64,000 nucleotides of DNA from Desulfovibrio sp. Fe33 (GTDB lineage: Bacteria > Desulfobacterota > Desulfovibrionia > Desulfovibrionales > Desulfovibrionaceae): positions 62,001 through 126,000 of the forward strand of contig NZ_JAQKGU010000009.1 of the NCBI RefSeq assembly GCF_028532725.1, in the 5' to 3' direction. Positions 1-8,877 of this stretch are shown here, piece by piece (position 1 is the stretch's first letter; each line of letters opens with the position of its first letter). A program made the position numbers and the translations under genes. The notes beneath the pieces were generated by a model. That model did no database searches. It was not told the origin of the DNA and was given only the letters and a program-made list of their open reading frames with translations.

Positions 1-19
1 CCGAAAGTGGCAGGCCGCT

Positions 20-33
20 CAGGTACGTACCTG
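20..33. repeat. 14-bp perfect palindrome upstream of dsrM
   Basis: CAGGTACGTACCTG is a perfect palindrome 30 bases before the dsrM start. It could be a regulator site or part of an upstream element cut by the window edge. Function unknown. Confidence 0.4.
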
Positions 34-63
34 CGGTCCAACCTTCAAGCGAGGTGACGGTAG

Positions 64-1110
64 ATGAATGCTCTTTACTCACTTCTGTTCGTCTTTCTCC
101 TGGTGTTGATCCCGTTGTTCGGGGTTGATGCGGCACACATGAGGACTTTCTTCGGTGTCTGCATCCCGACGACGGCGTTCATCATCTTCATTATCGGCTT
201 TGTATACAAAGTCGTCACCTGGGGTCGGAGCGCCGTGCCGTTCCGCATCCCTACAACCGGCGGACAGTTCAAATCCTTTGACCCCGAACTGTTCAAGCAG
301 AACAAGCTGGACTGTCCCCAGACCGGCGCTCAGACCTTCTTCCGCATGGTGCTTGAGGTCTTCGCGTTCCGGTCTCTGTTCAGGAACACCGCCGTGTCCC
401 TGCACGAGGGCAAGGACTACCCCGTAGTCGCCTACAAATCGAGCAAGTGGCTGTGGCTCTTCGCCATCACCTTCCACTACTCCTTTTTCATCATCGCCCT
501 GCGGCATCTGCGCCTCTTCCTCGAACCGATCCCGTTCATTCCCGTGGGCGCGCTCGAATTCGTGGACGGCATCCTGCAGATCGGCGCTCCGGTCATGTAC
601 CTGAGCGACCTCGGCCTGGTGGCCGGCGTGCTCCTGCTCATGGGCCGCAGGCTCGTCAACGCCAAGATCAACTACATCAGCTACGTCTCCGACTTCTTCC
701 CGCTGTTCCTGATCCTGGCCGTCGCCCTGTCGGGCATCTACATGCGTTACTTCGCCAAGGTCGACATCATCGCGATCAAGGAGTTGACCATGGGTCTGGT
801 GACGTTCCACTACGTCGTCCCCGAGACCGTCACCGTCTCCTTCTTCGTCCACGTCTTCCTGGTCAGCGTACTTATGGCGTACTTCCCGTTCAGCAAACTC
901 ATGCACATGCCGGGCGTCTTCCTGTCCCCGACCCGCAACCTGCCGAACGACTCTCGCGCCAAGCACCATGTGAACCCTTGGAACGATCCGAACATCAAGG
1001 CGCACGCCTATGCCGACTACGAGAAGGAATTCGGCGTGCCCATGGCCGAGGCCGGGCTGCCCCTGGACAACCCGGAGAACGGCGTGCCCAAAGACGAGGC
1101 CGAGGCCTAG
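64..1110 (+). CDS. dsrM: DsrM, cytochrome b-type membrane subunit of the DsrMKJOP complex
   Basis: Integral membrane subunit of the Dsr redox complex that passes electrons between the quinone pool and the cytoplasmic DsrK/DsrC side during dissimilatory sulfite reduction. The 348-residue product has a hydrophobic N-terminus and several further membrane segments resembling the NarI-type di-heme b domain, with histidines in membrane segments (for example HYSFFI near residue 138). The length fits the family. The start follows a GAGGTG ribosome binding site. It is first in the conserved order dsrM-K-J-O-P, which makes the assignment firm. Heme ligation is known for the family and was not tested here. 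Confidence 0.96.
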   Translation: MNALYSLLFVFLLVLIPLFGVDAAHMRTFFGVCIPTTAFIIFIIGFVYKVVTWGRSAVPFRIPTTGGQFKSFDPELFKQNKLDCPQTGAQTFFRMVLEVFAFRSLFRNTAVSLHEGKDYPVVAYKSSKWLWLFAITFHYSFFIIALRHLRLFLEPIPFIPVGALEFVDGILQIGAPVMYLSDLGLVAGVLLLMGRRLVNAKINYISYVSDFFPLFLILAVALSGIYMRYFAKVDIIAIKELTMGLVTFHYVVPETVTVSFFVHVFLVSVLMAYFPFSKLMHMPGVFLSPTRNLPNDSRAKHHVNPWNDPNIKAHAYADYEKEFGVPMAEAGLPLDNPENGVPKDEAEA

Positions 1111-1155
1111 GGTTCACCATCCGGTGATACTTTCTTCATTCGAGGAGATAAGAAT

Positions 1156-2826
1156 ATGTCCGACATTCCCAAAGCAGATGAGCTCTTCAAGAGCATAGAT
1201 TACAATCCGCCCGTGACCGGATGGATGGAAACCCCGGTAGACTTCTCGCCGGGCCATTGGTGTTACCCCGCCAAGCCCGAAAAGATCGCCTACATGGACA
1301 AGAAGCTGCCCGGCCTGTGGGGCGAGCCGCGTACATGGATGCCTTCCGACGCCGATTGGAAGCTGCCCCCCAACTGGAAGGAGACCGTGGTCAACGGTTT
1401 CCGCGAGCGGCTCAAGAAGTTCCGCTCCCTCCAGTTGTTCATGGACATCTGCGTGCGTTGCGGCGCTTGCGCCGACAAGTGTCACTACTTCATCGGCTCC
1501 GGCGATCCCAAGAACATGCCCGTGCTCCGCGCCGAGCTGATGCGCTCGGTCTACCGCGGCGAGTTCACCCTGGCAGGCAAGATCCTGTCCAAGTTCACCG
1601 GCTCCCGCGTCATGGAAGAGCATGTCCTGAAGGAGTGGTTCATCTACTTCTATCAGTGCACCCAGTGCCGCCGCTGCTCCCTGTTCTGCCCCTACGGCAT
1701 CGACACCGCGGAAATGACCATGATGGCCCGCGAGCTCATGCACCTGGTCGGCCTGAACACCAACTGGATCATGGAGCCGGTCTCCAACTGTAACATCACC
1801 GGCAACCACCTCGGCATTCAGCCCCATGCCTTCAAGGATATCGTGGACTTCATGGTCGACGACATCGAGGAAGTCACCGGCCGCCGGGTCAAGGCCCCGC
1901 TGAACGAGAAGGGCCACGAGATCCTGTTCATCACGCCGTCCGGCGACGTGTTCGCCGACCCCGGCATCTACACCTTCATGGGCTACCTGCTCCTGTTCGA
2001 CTATCTCGACCTGGATTACACCATGTCGACCTATGCGTCCGAGGGCGGCAACTTCGGCTCGTTCACCAACAACGAAGTCATGAAGAAGCTCAACGCCAAG
2101 ATGTACGCCGAGGCCGAGCGCCTGGGCTGTAAATGGATTCTCGGCGGCGAGTGCGGCCACATGTGGCGCGTGGTGCACCAGTACATGGACACCATGAACG
2201 GCGACAACCAGTGGTCCGGCATGACCACCCCGAAATCGCCCATCACCGGTACCGTGTTCGACACCGCGGCGGCCACCAAGATGCTCCACATCACCGAGTT
2301 CACCGCTGACCTCATCAAGCACAACAAGCTGAAGCTGGACCCCAGCCGCAACGACCACCTGCGCGTCACCTTCCACGACTCCTGCAACCCCGCCCGGGGC
2401 ATGGGCCTGCTGGAAGAGCCGCGCTACGTGCTCAAGCATGTGTGCAACAACTTCTTCGAGATGCCCCCCGCGACCATCCGCGAGCAGACCTTCTGCTGTG
2501 CGGGCGGCTCCGGCCTGAACACCGACGAGATCATGGAAATCCGTCTGCGCGGCGGCCTGCCCCGCGGCAACGCCCTGCGCTACGTGCAGGAAAAGCACGG
2601 CGTCAACCTGATGGCCTGCATCTGCGCTATCGACCGTGCGACCCTGATCCCGCTGGCCGATTACTGGGCTCCGGGCGTGACCATCGCCGGTACCCACGAG
2701 CTGGTCGCAAACGCCCTGGTTCTCGAAGAGGGCGAGGTCCGCACCATGGACATGCGGCAGGAACCCCTCCCCGGTTTCGAGGACGAAGAGGACGATTGGA
2801 CGCCCCCGAGCAAGGAGGATGCATAA
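1156..2826 (+). CDS. dsrK: DsrK, HdrD-like iron-sulfur subunit
   Basis: Cytoplasmic catalytic subunit of DsrMKJOP, related to heterodisulfide reductase HdrD and thought to reduce the DsrC trisulfide. Two 4Fe-4S motifs are visible: Cys99/102/105/109 and Cys168/171/174/178. The C-terminal half carries a CCG-type domain with HDSC at about 410 and the FCCAGG motif at 447-448, which in the family ligates the noncubane catalytic cluster. At 556 residues it is full length. An AGGAG sits upstream of the ATG. The stop is directly followed by dsrJ, so translation is probably coupled. Confidence 0.97.
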   Translation: MSDIPKADELFKSIDYNPPVTGWMETPVDFSPGHWCYPAKPEKIAYMDKKLPGLWGEPRTWMPSDADWKLPPNWKETVVNGFRERLKKFRSLQLFMDICVRCGACADKCHYFIGSGDPKNMPVLRAELMRSVYRGEFTLAGKILSKFTGSRVMEEHVLKEWFIYFYQCTQCRRCSLFCPYGIDTAEMTMMARELMHLVGLNTNWIMEPVSNCNITGNHLGIQPHAFKDIVDFMVDDIEEVTGRRVKAPLNEKGHEILFITPSGDVFADPGIYTFMGYLLLFDYLDLDYTMSTYASEGGNFGSFTNNEVMKKLNAKMYAEAERLGCKWILGGECGHMWRVVHQYMDTMNGDNQWSGMTTPKSPITGTVFDTAAATKMLHITEFTADLIKHNKLKLDPSRNDHLRVTFHDSCNPARGMGLLEEPRYVLKHVCNNFFEMPPATIREQTFCCAGGSGLNTDEIMEIRLRGGLPRGNALRYVQEKHGVNLMACICAIDRATLIPLADYWAPGVTIAGTHELVANALVLEEGEVRTMDMRQEPLPGFEDEEDDWTPPSKEDA

Positions 2827-3213
2827 ATGAAAATGTACAACGGATTTGCTATCGTCGCCGGGCTGGTCATCTTCTTCGCGATGCTGACCGCTCCCTTCGC
2901 GCTCGGCACCATGACCAAGCAGTACAAGGAACCCGAGCTCAAGCTGCCCGTGAACGAGAAGGAGTGCATCGAATCCACCGAGTACATGCGCACCAATCAC
3001 ATGCAGCTCTTGAACGAATGGCGCGACTGGGCGCTGCGTGACGGCAAGAGGACCTATACCAACCACGCTGGCAAGGAGTTCTCCATCTCCCTGCAGAACA
3101 CCTGCATGAAGTGCCACACCAGCAAGGCCGACTTCTGCGACAAGTGTCACAACGACGCGGGTGTCTCTCCCTACTGCTGGGATTGCCACGTTCAGCCGGA
3201 GGGTTTGAAATAA
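2827..3213 (+). CDS. dsrJ: DsrJ, periplasmic triheme cytochrome c
   Basis: Triheme cytochrome c subunit of DsrMKJOP, anchored by an uncleaved N-terminal hydrophobic segment (about residues 5-25) and facing the periplasm. Three CXXCH motifs are seen at Cys93-His97 (CMKCH), Cys104-His108 (CDKCH) and Cys117-His121 (CWDCH). The product of 128 residues is normal for the family, in which one heme has unusual His/Cys ligation. The stop codon overlaps the ATG of dsrO (TAATG). Confidence 0.96.
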   Translation: MKMYNGFAIVAGLVIFFAMLTAPFALGTMTKQYKEPELKLPVNEKECIESTEYMRTNHMQLLNEWRDWALRDGKRTYTNHAGKEFSISLQNTCMKCHTSKADFCDKCHNDAGVSPYCWDCHVQPEGLK

Positions 3214-3986
3214 TGAAGAACAGCAGAAGAACCTTCATCAAGCTTGCCGGTATCGCTGCCGCCGGTCTGGCCGTGGCCCCCAAAAAGGTCCTGGCCTCGA
3301 GCGGCGGACACTCCCCGGTCAAGGTCAATGCCACGGCCTCCCATGCGAAGCATTGGGCCATGGTCATCGACACCACCAAGCTGCACACTGCCGAAGCCAT
3401 CGACGAGCTGGCCAAGGTCTGCCACCACATCCACAACGTGCCCTCCATCGAGGGCAAGAAGGAAGTGAAGTGGCTGTGGCACGATACCTACGGCCATTCC
3501 TTCCCCGAGCAGGAGAACCCGCATCTGGCGGAAGAGGTTCACGAGCGCGTCTTCCCGCTTCTGTGCAACCACTGTGAGAATCCCCCGTGCGTGCGCGTCT
3601 GCCCCACCAAGGCGACCTTCCAGCGCCCGGACGGCATCGTGGCCATGGACTACCACCGCTGTATCGGCTGCCGGTACTGCATGGCGGGCTGTCCCTACGG
3701 CTCCCGCTCGTTCAACTGGGGCGATCCCCGGCTGAACCTGGATATGGCCAACCTGAACCCGGAGTTCCCCACCCGTATGCGCGGCGTCGTCGAGAAGTGC
3801 AACTTCTGCGTCGAGCGTCTGGCCGTGGGCAAGCAGCCCGCCTGTGTGGAGGCATCGAACGGCGCCATGTTCTTCGGCGATCTGAAGGATCCGGATTCCG
3901 AAGTCCGCAAGGTGCTTCGCGAGAAGTTCACCATTCGTCGTAAACCCTCGGCAGGCACTGAGCCCAGTGTTTACTACATCATCTAG
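3213..3986 (+). CDS. dsrO: DsrO, periplasmic ferredoxin-like iron-sulfur subunit
   Basis: Periplasmic 4Fe-4S electron carrier of DsrMKJOP that links DsrJ to the NrfD-type subunit DsrP. The 257-residue protein begins with a Tat signal peptide (NSRRTFIKLAG). It has several ferredoxin-type cysteine groups, including CNHCENPPCVRVC, CIGCRYCMAGC and CNFC, as in HybA/NrfC-like proteins. The start is the ATG overlapping the dsrJ stop, because it gives the twin-arginine motif at the very N-terminus; the upstream extension of the frame overlaps dsrJ and is not used. Confidence 0.95.
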   Translation: MKNSRRTFIKLAGIAAAGLAVAPKKVLASSGGHSPVKVNATASHAKHWAMVIDTTKLHTAEAIDELAKVCHHIHNVPSIEGKKEVKWLWHDTYGHSFPEQENPHLAEEVHERVFPLLCNHCENPPCVRVCPTKATFQRPDGIVAMDYHRCIGCRYCMAGCPYGSRSFNWGDPRLNLDMANLNPEFPTRMRGVVEKCNFCVERLAVGKQPACVEASNGAMFFGDLKDPDSEVRKVLREKFTIRRKPSAGTEPSVYYII

Positions 3987-3997
3987 GAGGACTCCGA

Positions 3998-5224
3998 ATG
4001 CTTGAATTAGCTCTCAAAGGCTCCAAGAGATACTACGGCTGGATCGCGTTCCTCCTGGTTCTCATTGGCATCGGTTCCACCGCCCTGGTGGACCAGTGGA
4101 TAAACGGCCTGACGATCACCGGCATGAGCCGCGACGTGTCCTGGGGATTCTACATCTCCCAGTTCACCTACCTGGTCGGCCTGGCCGCCTCCGGCGTCAT
4201 GATCGTGCTGCCGAACTACTTCCACTCGTATAAGACCAACAAGCACATGGTCATCTTCGGCGAGTTCATGGCCATCGCTGCGTGTATAATGTGCCTGCTG
4301 TTCATCGTCGTGGACATCGGGCAGCCCACCCGCATGATGAACATGATCTTCCATCCCACTCCGAACTCCATTCTGTTCTGGGATATGATCGTGCTCAACG
4401 GCTACCTGTTCCTGAACCTGCTCGTGGGCTGGACCTGCCTGCAGGCGGACCGTCAGCACCTGCCTCACCCGCAGTGGCTCAAGCCGTTCATCTACATCTC
4501 GATCATCTGGGCCTTCTCGATCCATACCGTGACCGCGTTCCTGTACCAGGGCCTGCCCGGCCGCCACTACTGGCTCACCGCCATCCTGGCCGCCCGCTTC
4601 CTGGCTTCCGCGTTCTGCTCCGGTCCCGCGATCCTGCTGCTCGTCATGATGATCACGGAGAAGTTCACCAGCTTCAAGATGGCCAAAAACGCCATTTCCA
4701 CGCTCGTGAAGATCATCGCCTACGCCATGTGCGTGAACATGTTCTTCTTCGCGCTGGAAATCTTCACCTCGTTCTACTCGAACATCCCGGGCCACATGCA
4801 CCCGATCCTTTACCTGTTCGAGCACGCGAGCTCCGGCCTGGTCACTCTGATGTGGACCTTCATCGCCTTTGCCGCGATCTCCATCACCCTGCTGGTGACC
4901 CCGCGCTTCCGCAACAACTACAAGCTGCTGCCCTGGACTCTCGGCATCCTGATCGTCGCGACCTGGATCGACAAGGGTCTTGGCCTGCTCATCGGCGGGT
5001 TCAACCCCACGCCGTTCGAGACCATCACCTCGTACTGGCCCACCGGCAAGGAACTCATGGTTTCCATGATGGTCTACGCCATCGGCGCCCTGGTGGTGAC
5101 GGTGCTCTTTAAGATCGCCACCGAGGTCAAGGCCGAAGTGGGTCATTCCCAGAAGCTGGACTGCGGTTGTTCCTCCGAGGACACCTGCGAGTGCGCTCCT
5201 GAGGAAGCCCCGGCCGAAGCCTAG
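3998..5224 (+). CDS. dsrP: DsrP, NrfD-family integral membrane subunit
   Basis: Polytopic membrane protein (about ten hydrophobic segments) of the NrfD/PsrC family that exchanges electrons with the quinone pool in DsrMKJOP. It is 408 residues long and starts 11 bases after dsrO behind an AGGAGG-type site. The last 25 residues form a soluble tail with a compact cysteine group (CGCSSEDTCEC) followed by an acidic Ala/Glu/Pro stretch. I do not know this tail as a standard part of the family. A strong terminator follows at about 5280, closing the operon. Confidence 0.95.
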   Translation: MLELALKGSKRYYGWIAFLLVLIGIGSTALVDQWINGLTITGMSRDVSWGFYISQFTYLVGLAASGVMIVLPNYFHSYKTNKHMVIFGEFMAIAACIMCLLFIVVDIGQPTRMMNMIFHPTPNSILFWDMIVLNGYLFLNLLVGWTCLQADRQHLPHPQWLKPFIYISIIWAFSIHTVTAFLYQGLPGRHYWLTAILAARFLASAFCSGPAILLLVMMITEKFTSFKMAKNAISTLVKIIAYAMCVNMFFFALEIFTSFYSNIPGHMHPILYLFEHASSGLVTLMWTFIAFAAISITLLVTPRFRNNYKLLPWTLGILIVATWIDKGLGLLIGGFNPTPFETITSYWPTGKELMVSMMVYAIGALVVTVLFKIATEVKAEVGHSQKLDCGCSSEDTCECAPEEAPAEA

Positions 5225-5279
5225 CCTCGGCGCAGCCTGGCCACGTAACGTCACCTCGCTAGGCACCTAGGCTGAAACA

Positions 5280-5311
5280 GGGCCGCCCCGGAAACGGGGC
5301 GGCCCATTTTT
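5280..5311 (+). terminator. Rho-independent terminator of dsrMKJOP
   Basis: GGGCCGCCCC, a GAAA-type loop and GGGGCGGCCC form a 10-bp perfect stem followed by ATTTTT, 55 bases after the dsrP stop. Confidence 0.9.
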
Positions 5312-5660
5312 ATGGGAACACCTGTCCGCAAGCCGTTGCGTCCTTTGCGGAGCCGCTTTGACGCGTTGCCCCGCCCTGTGTTCGCAGATTATTGCCTGAA
5401 TGGCTGGGAAAATCGCCTTGCGGACCGCGCGCCCTGCCCGGACCGCACTTGCCGTAGGGCAAGGCTGCCGGGGCGGTCTGTGGGGAGCGCGGCGGGATTA
5501 CGGACGTCGGGAATCGAGTCATTGTGCTTAAATCGGCAAGGTTCGCGTATGTTGCGACATTGACGAGTGCGTGGCATAGTGCATCTCCATTAATAATCGG
5601 CGAGTAGGGGAAGGACCGGAGGCGGTTGCGCCGAGCACCTTATCGCATTGCGAGGAAAGC
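5312..5660. other. Intergenic stretch between the dsr terminator and the FmdE-type gene
   Basis: About 350 bases without a supportable gene. Short open frames here are GC-driven and lack ribosome binding sites. The promoter of the downstream gene probably lies in the AT-richer part at 5530-5610, but I could not pick convincing -35/-10 boxes. Confidence 0.5.
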
Positions 5661-7286
5661 ATGAATATTGGCCAGTACACTTTTGAAGAGTTCAAGAAGA
5701 AAGCCAAGGAATTTCACGGATATCCAGCTCCAGGCCTGTTGATAGGCGGGTACATGGTGGAGGCGGCCAAGGCGCGTCTTCCCGAAGGTACGCTGTTCGA
5801 GGCCATGGTCGAGTCGGGCAAATGTCTGCCGGACGCGGTCCAGCTTCTGACCCTGTGCTCCACAGGCAATAACTGGATGAAGGTCAAGCTTCTCGGCCGA
5901 TATGCCGTGTCCCTGTACGACAAGTACACCGGCAAGGGAATCCGCGTGGCCGTGGATCAGGAAAAGCTCAAGGATTGGCCGGAGATTCGCTCCTGGTTCA
6001 TGAAGGAGAAACCCAAGGCCGAGCAGGACACCGAACGGCTTTTCGCCGAAATCGAGCAGGCTGGGGACACCATCTGTTCCATTCGGCCCGTGACCATTTC
6101 CAAGAAATACCTGGGACATGGGCACATGACCACTATCGATGTCTGTCCCGTCTGCGGCGAGGCGTACCCCGGTTCCGACGGCTCCATCTGCCGTGGTTGC
6201 CAGGGTGAGGCTCCCTACGAGTCCATGGAAGGGGCGTTCTGCGTCGATGATGCGCCGGATCTCAAGACCGTGCCCGTCGAGGAGGCCGTGGGCAAGAAGG
6301 CCGTGCACGACATGACCGGCATCGAGCCCGGCGAGTCCAAAGGCCCGATCACCAAGGCCGGGGATGTTTTCGATATAGGCGATGTCTGCCGCCTGCAACG
6401 CATCGGCAAGTTCAACGTCTATGACGGCGACGCCGTTCCCGGCGACGAGTGGGTCCATGAGAACGACGCGGTCAAGGCGTTCGCCAAACGCATGGCCGGT
6501 CCCGGCATCACCTACGATCCGAATCCGGAAGAGGGCAAGATCAACTTCTTCGCGGAGTATGCCGGTATGCTCTCCATCGACCTGGACGCGCTGAACAGGT
6601 TCAACCTCTCCCCGGACGTCATGCTGGCCACCCGGCACGACGGTTCGCTCATGCCTGAAGGCAAGGGCGTGGCCGGAACCCGCGCCATTCCCCTTTACAT
6701 CTCGCGCGACAAGCTCAGCCGCGCCCTGACCGCCCTTGGCGAAGGGCCGGTCCTGTCCATTCTGCCGCTCAAGCCCGCCAAGGTCGGTATTCTCGTTACC
6801 GGCACCGAGGTCTTTCAGGGGCTCATCGAGGACAAGTTTATCCCCATTATCTCGTCCAAGGTTATTCACCTCGGTTGCACGGTACACATGACCGATATCG
6901 TGCCCGACGATCGGGAAGCCATCACCCGCGCGGCCACGGCCATGCTGGAAGGCGGCTGCGAGCTTGTCGTCACCACGGCGGGCATGTCTGTCGACCCGGA
7001 CGACGTCACGCGGGCGGCCCTGGTGGACGCCGGTCTGCACGGAGACCTGTACGGCGTCCCCATGCTGCCCGGCACCATGACCCTGGTGGGCAAGCTGCGG
7101 AATGCCGCCATCATCGGCGTGCCTGCCTGCGCCCTGTTCTACAAGACCACGGCTTTTGACGTGGTCCTGCCCCGCATCCTGGCCGGGCAGGAACTCCGCC
7201 GCAAGGATTTGGCTCGCTTCGGCGAAGGCGGGTTCTGCATGAACTGCAAGACCTGCTCGTTCCCCAAGTGTCCGTTCGGGAAGTAA
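5661..7286 (+). CDS. FmdE-domain protein fused to a molybdopterin-binding (MoeA/MoaB-like) domain
   Basis: A 541-residue protein with two recognisable parts. Residues 1 to about 190 resemble FmdE (the subunit E family of formylmethanofuran dehydrogenase), ending in a zinc-finger-like CPVCGEAYPG...CRGC motif. Residues about 370-500 resemble the MoCF-biosynthesis fold (VGILVTGTEVF, DDREAI, VVTTAGMSVDPDD). A cysteine-rich C-terminus (CMNCKTCSFPKCPFGK) suggests metal or cluster binding. Similar proteins in sulfate reducers carry vague database names. A role in molybdenum or tungsten cofactor handling, perhaps for a formate or aldehyde oxidoreductase, is inference. The start follows GAGGAAAG. It appears monocistronic. 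Confidence 0.75.
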   Translation: MNIGQYTFEEFKKKAKEFHGYPAPGLLIGGYMVEAAKARLPEGTLFEAMVESGKCLPDAVQLLTLCSTGNNWMKVKLLGRYAVSLYDKYTGKGIRVAVDQEKLKDWPEIRSWFMKEKPKAEQDTERLFAEIEQAGDTICSIRPVTISKKYLGHGHMTTIDVCPVCGEAYPGSDGSICRGCQGEAPYESMEGAFCVDDAPDLKTVPVEEAVGKKAVHDMTGIEPGESKGPITKAGDVFDIGDVCRLQRIGKFNVYDGDAVPGDEWVHENDAVKAFAKRMAGPGITYDPNPEEGKINFFAEYAGMLSIDLDALNRFNLSPDVMLATRHDGSLMPEGKGVAGTRAIPLYISRDKLSRALTALGEGPVLSILPLKPAKVGILVTGTEVFQGLIEDKFIPIISSKVIHLGCTVHMTDIVPDDREAITRAATAMLEGGCELVVTTAGMSVDPDDVTRAALVDAGLHGDLYGVPMLPGTMTLVGKLRNAAIIGVPACALFYKTTAFDVVLPRILAGQELRRKDLARFGEGGFCMNCKTCSFPKCPFGK

Positions 7287-7331
7287 GCTTTGATTCAGTA
7301 GCTCACTTTTGAAATTGAAAGAGAAGAGAAT

Positions 7332-8070
7332 ATGGAAGGCCGCCCTAAGGGGCGGCTTTTCTTTTGATGGAAAGAAGCGCGCCTTTGGCGCGAGAGCCAG
7401 TGAAGGGGCTTTGCCCCTTCAGCCTCCATGCCCTCCCGGCGGGGTCCATTTCTTTTGCTGGACCCAAAAGAAATAGACGAAAGAAAAGGGCCTTTTTCAG
7501 CGCGGCCGCCCGCAGGATCATCGACAAGAATCCGATCCGCTCGGGTCGGCTCCATCCGAGCAAAAGTATAGGTCCTTCCCCGGTGCTCCGCTTCCCACTC
7601 TCGCAGGTCCTTCCTTCCTCGTCACCGGAGCCGCCGCCCCTTCGCGGTCGGCTTCTAGGCCGCTGATCCAGGGCTAGAGCTCGTAGTAGACCATTTGCCT
7701 TGCGTTCGCCTTGGGGAGGGCCTTCGAGAAAGAAGAGCCTAAAATTAGTTTTCCCGCGTTGGAAGGCGGTATCTCGCTTGCGCGGGAGACGTTCGAAAGC
7801 CGGGGCCTAGAGCCTGTCTGAAGCGGCGAAGCGTAGGCCGACTGCGTTCGCCGCAGGCGGACATCCTGTCGGGCAGCGAAAGCCGCTACAGGCTCTTGGC
7901 CACTGCTTTCGGGAGCCGAAAGGGCCGAAAAGCGCAGTTTTTGCTTCCTTTTTTCTGCGCCAGCAAAAAAGGAAGTCGCCGTAAAGGCGAAACAAAACGT
8001 GGTGAGAACGCGCACGGTCTGCCGCGAAGCGCGGCACACCTTCACGCGCTCTCCTCCCAAAAAAACAAAT
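7332..8070. repeat. Tandem non-coding repeat, copy A (about 740 bp)
   Basis: First of two head-to-tail copies; matching landmarks are offset by 739 bases at the left end and 750 bases in the middle. Ordered elements: a terminator-like hairpin (GGCCGCCCTAAGGGGCGGC then T-rich); ATTTCTTTT paired with AAAAGAAAT; a long imperfect inverted repeat bounded by GAGCCTGT (about 7811) and ACAGGCTC (about 7893); and CTTCCTTTTTT paired with AAAAAAGGAAG near 7945-7976. Open frames in both strands are similar between copies but lack ribosome binding sites and recognisable domains. It is more likely structured intergenic DNA than a gene. Confidence 0.8.
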
Positions 8071-8823
8071 ATGGAAGGCCACCCTAAGGGGCGGCTTTTT
8101 TTTGAAGGAAAGAAGCGCGTCGTTGGCGCGAGAGCCAGTGAAGGGGCCTTGCCCCTTCAGCCTCCATGCCCTCCCGGCGGGGTCCATTTCTTTTGCTGGC
8201 CCAAAAGAAATAGACGAAAGAAAAGGGCCTTTTCCTAGCGCGGCCGCCCCCGGGATCTTCGGCAAGAATCCGATCCGCTCGGGTCGGCTCCATCCGAGCA
8301 AAAGTATAAGCCCTTTCCCGGTGCTCCGCTTCCCACTCTCGCCAGGCCTTCCTTCCTCGTCACCGGAGCCGCCGCTCCTTCGCGGTCGGCTTCTAGGCCG
8401 CTGATCCAGGGCTAGTGCTCGTAAGCGGACTAGTTGGATAGGGTCGCCTTTGGGATGGATTTGGGTAGCGGCTTTGGGGACGAAGAGCGGGGAATAAGTT
8501 TTATTGAGTTGGAAGACTGTAACTCGCTTGCGCGGTAGACGTTCGAAAGTCGGGGCCTAGAGCCTGTCTGAAGCGGCGAAGCGTAGGCCGACTGCGTCCG
8601 CCGTAGGCGGACATCCTGTCGGGCAGCGAAAGCCGCTACAGGCTCTTGGCCACTGCTTTCGGGAGCCGAAAGGGCCGAAAAGCGCAGTTTTTGCTTCCTT
8701 TTTTCTGCGCCAGCAAAAAAGGAAGTCGCCGTAAAGGCGAAACAACACGTGGTGAGAACGCGCACGGTCGAACGCGAAGCGCGGCGCACCTACCCGCGCT
8801 ACACCTCGCCCCAAAAAGAAGAA
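8071..8823. repeat. Tandem non-coding repeat, copy B (about 750 bp)
   Basis: Second copy of the unit described at 7332. It has the same hairpins in the same order, with many substitutions and small indels, so the duplication is not recent. The least conserved part is about 8420-8550 (copy A 7680-7800). The end of the copy merges with the terminator of the neighbouring minus-strand gene. Confidence 0.8.
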
Positions 8824-8830
8824 ATAAAAA

Positions 8831-8857
8831 GGCCGCCCATACAGGCGGCCTTCCCCT
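8831..8857 (-). terminator. Terminator-like hairpin after the D-lyxose isomerase gene
   Basis: GGCCGCC, CATACA loop and GGCGGCC, preceded on the plus strand by AAATAAAAA, which gives a T-tract on the minus strand. It lies about 20 bases after the minus-strand stop at 8878. Confidence 0.7.
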
Positions 8858-8877
8858 TCCATCCGATGGAAAGAAAC

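Noticed and set aside
1114-3189. Long minus-strand open frame (691 codons) across dsrK and dsrJ
   Set aside because: It is antisense to well-supported dsr genes, His/Gly/Val-rich as expected for the mirror of GC-rich codons, and has no recognisable domain or ribosome binding site.
5530-5610. Possible -35/-10 promoter TTGACG with TAATAA before the FmdE-type gene
   Set aside because: The spacing is about 25 bases, too long for a sigma-70 promoter.
7674-8789. Minus-strand frames of about 120-160 codons within the tandem repeat
   Set aside because: They recur because the DNA is repeated, change frame relation between copies, lack ribosome binding sites and overlap strong hairpins.
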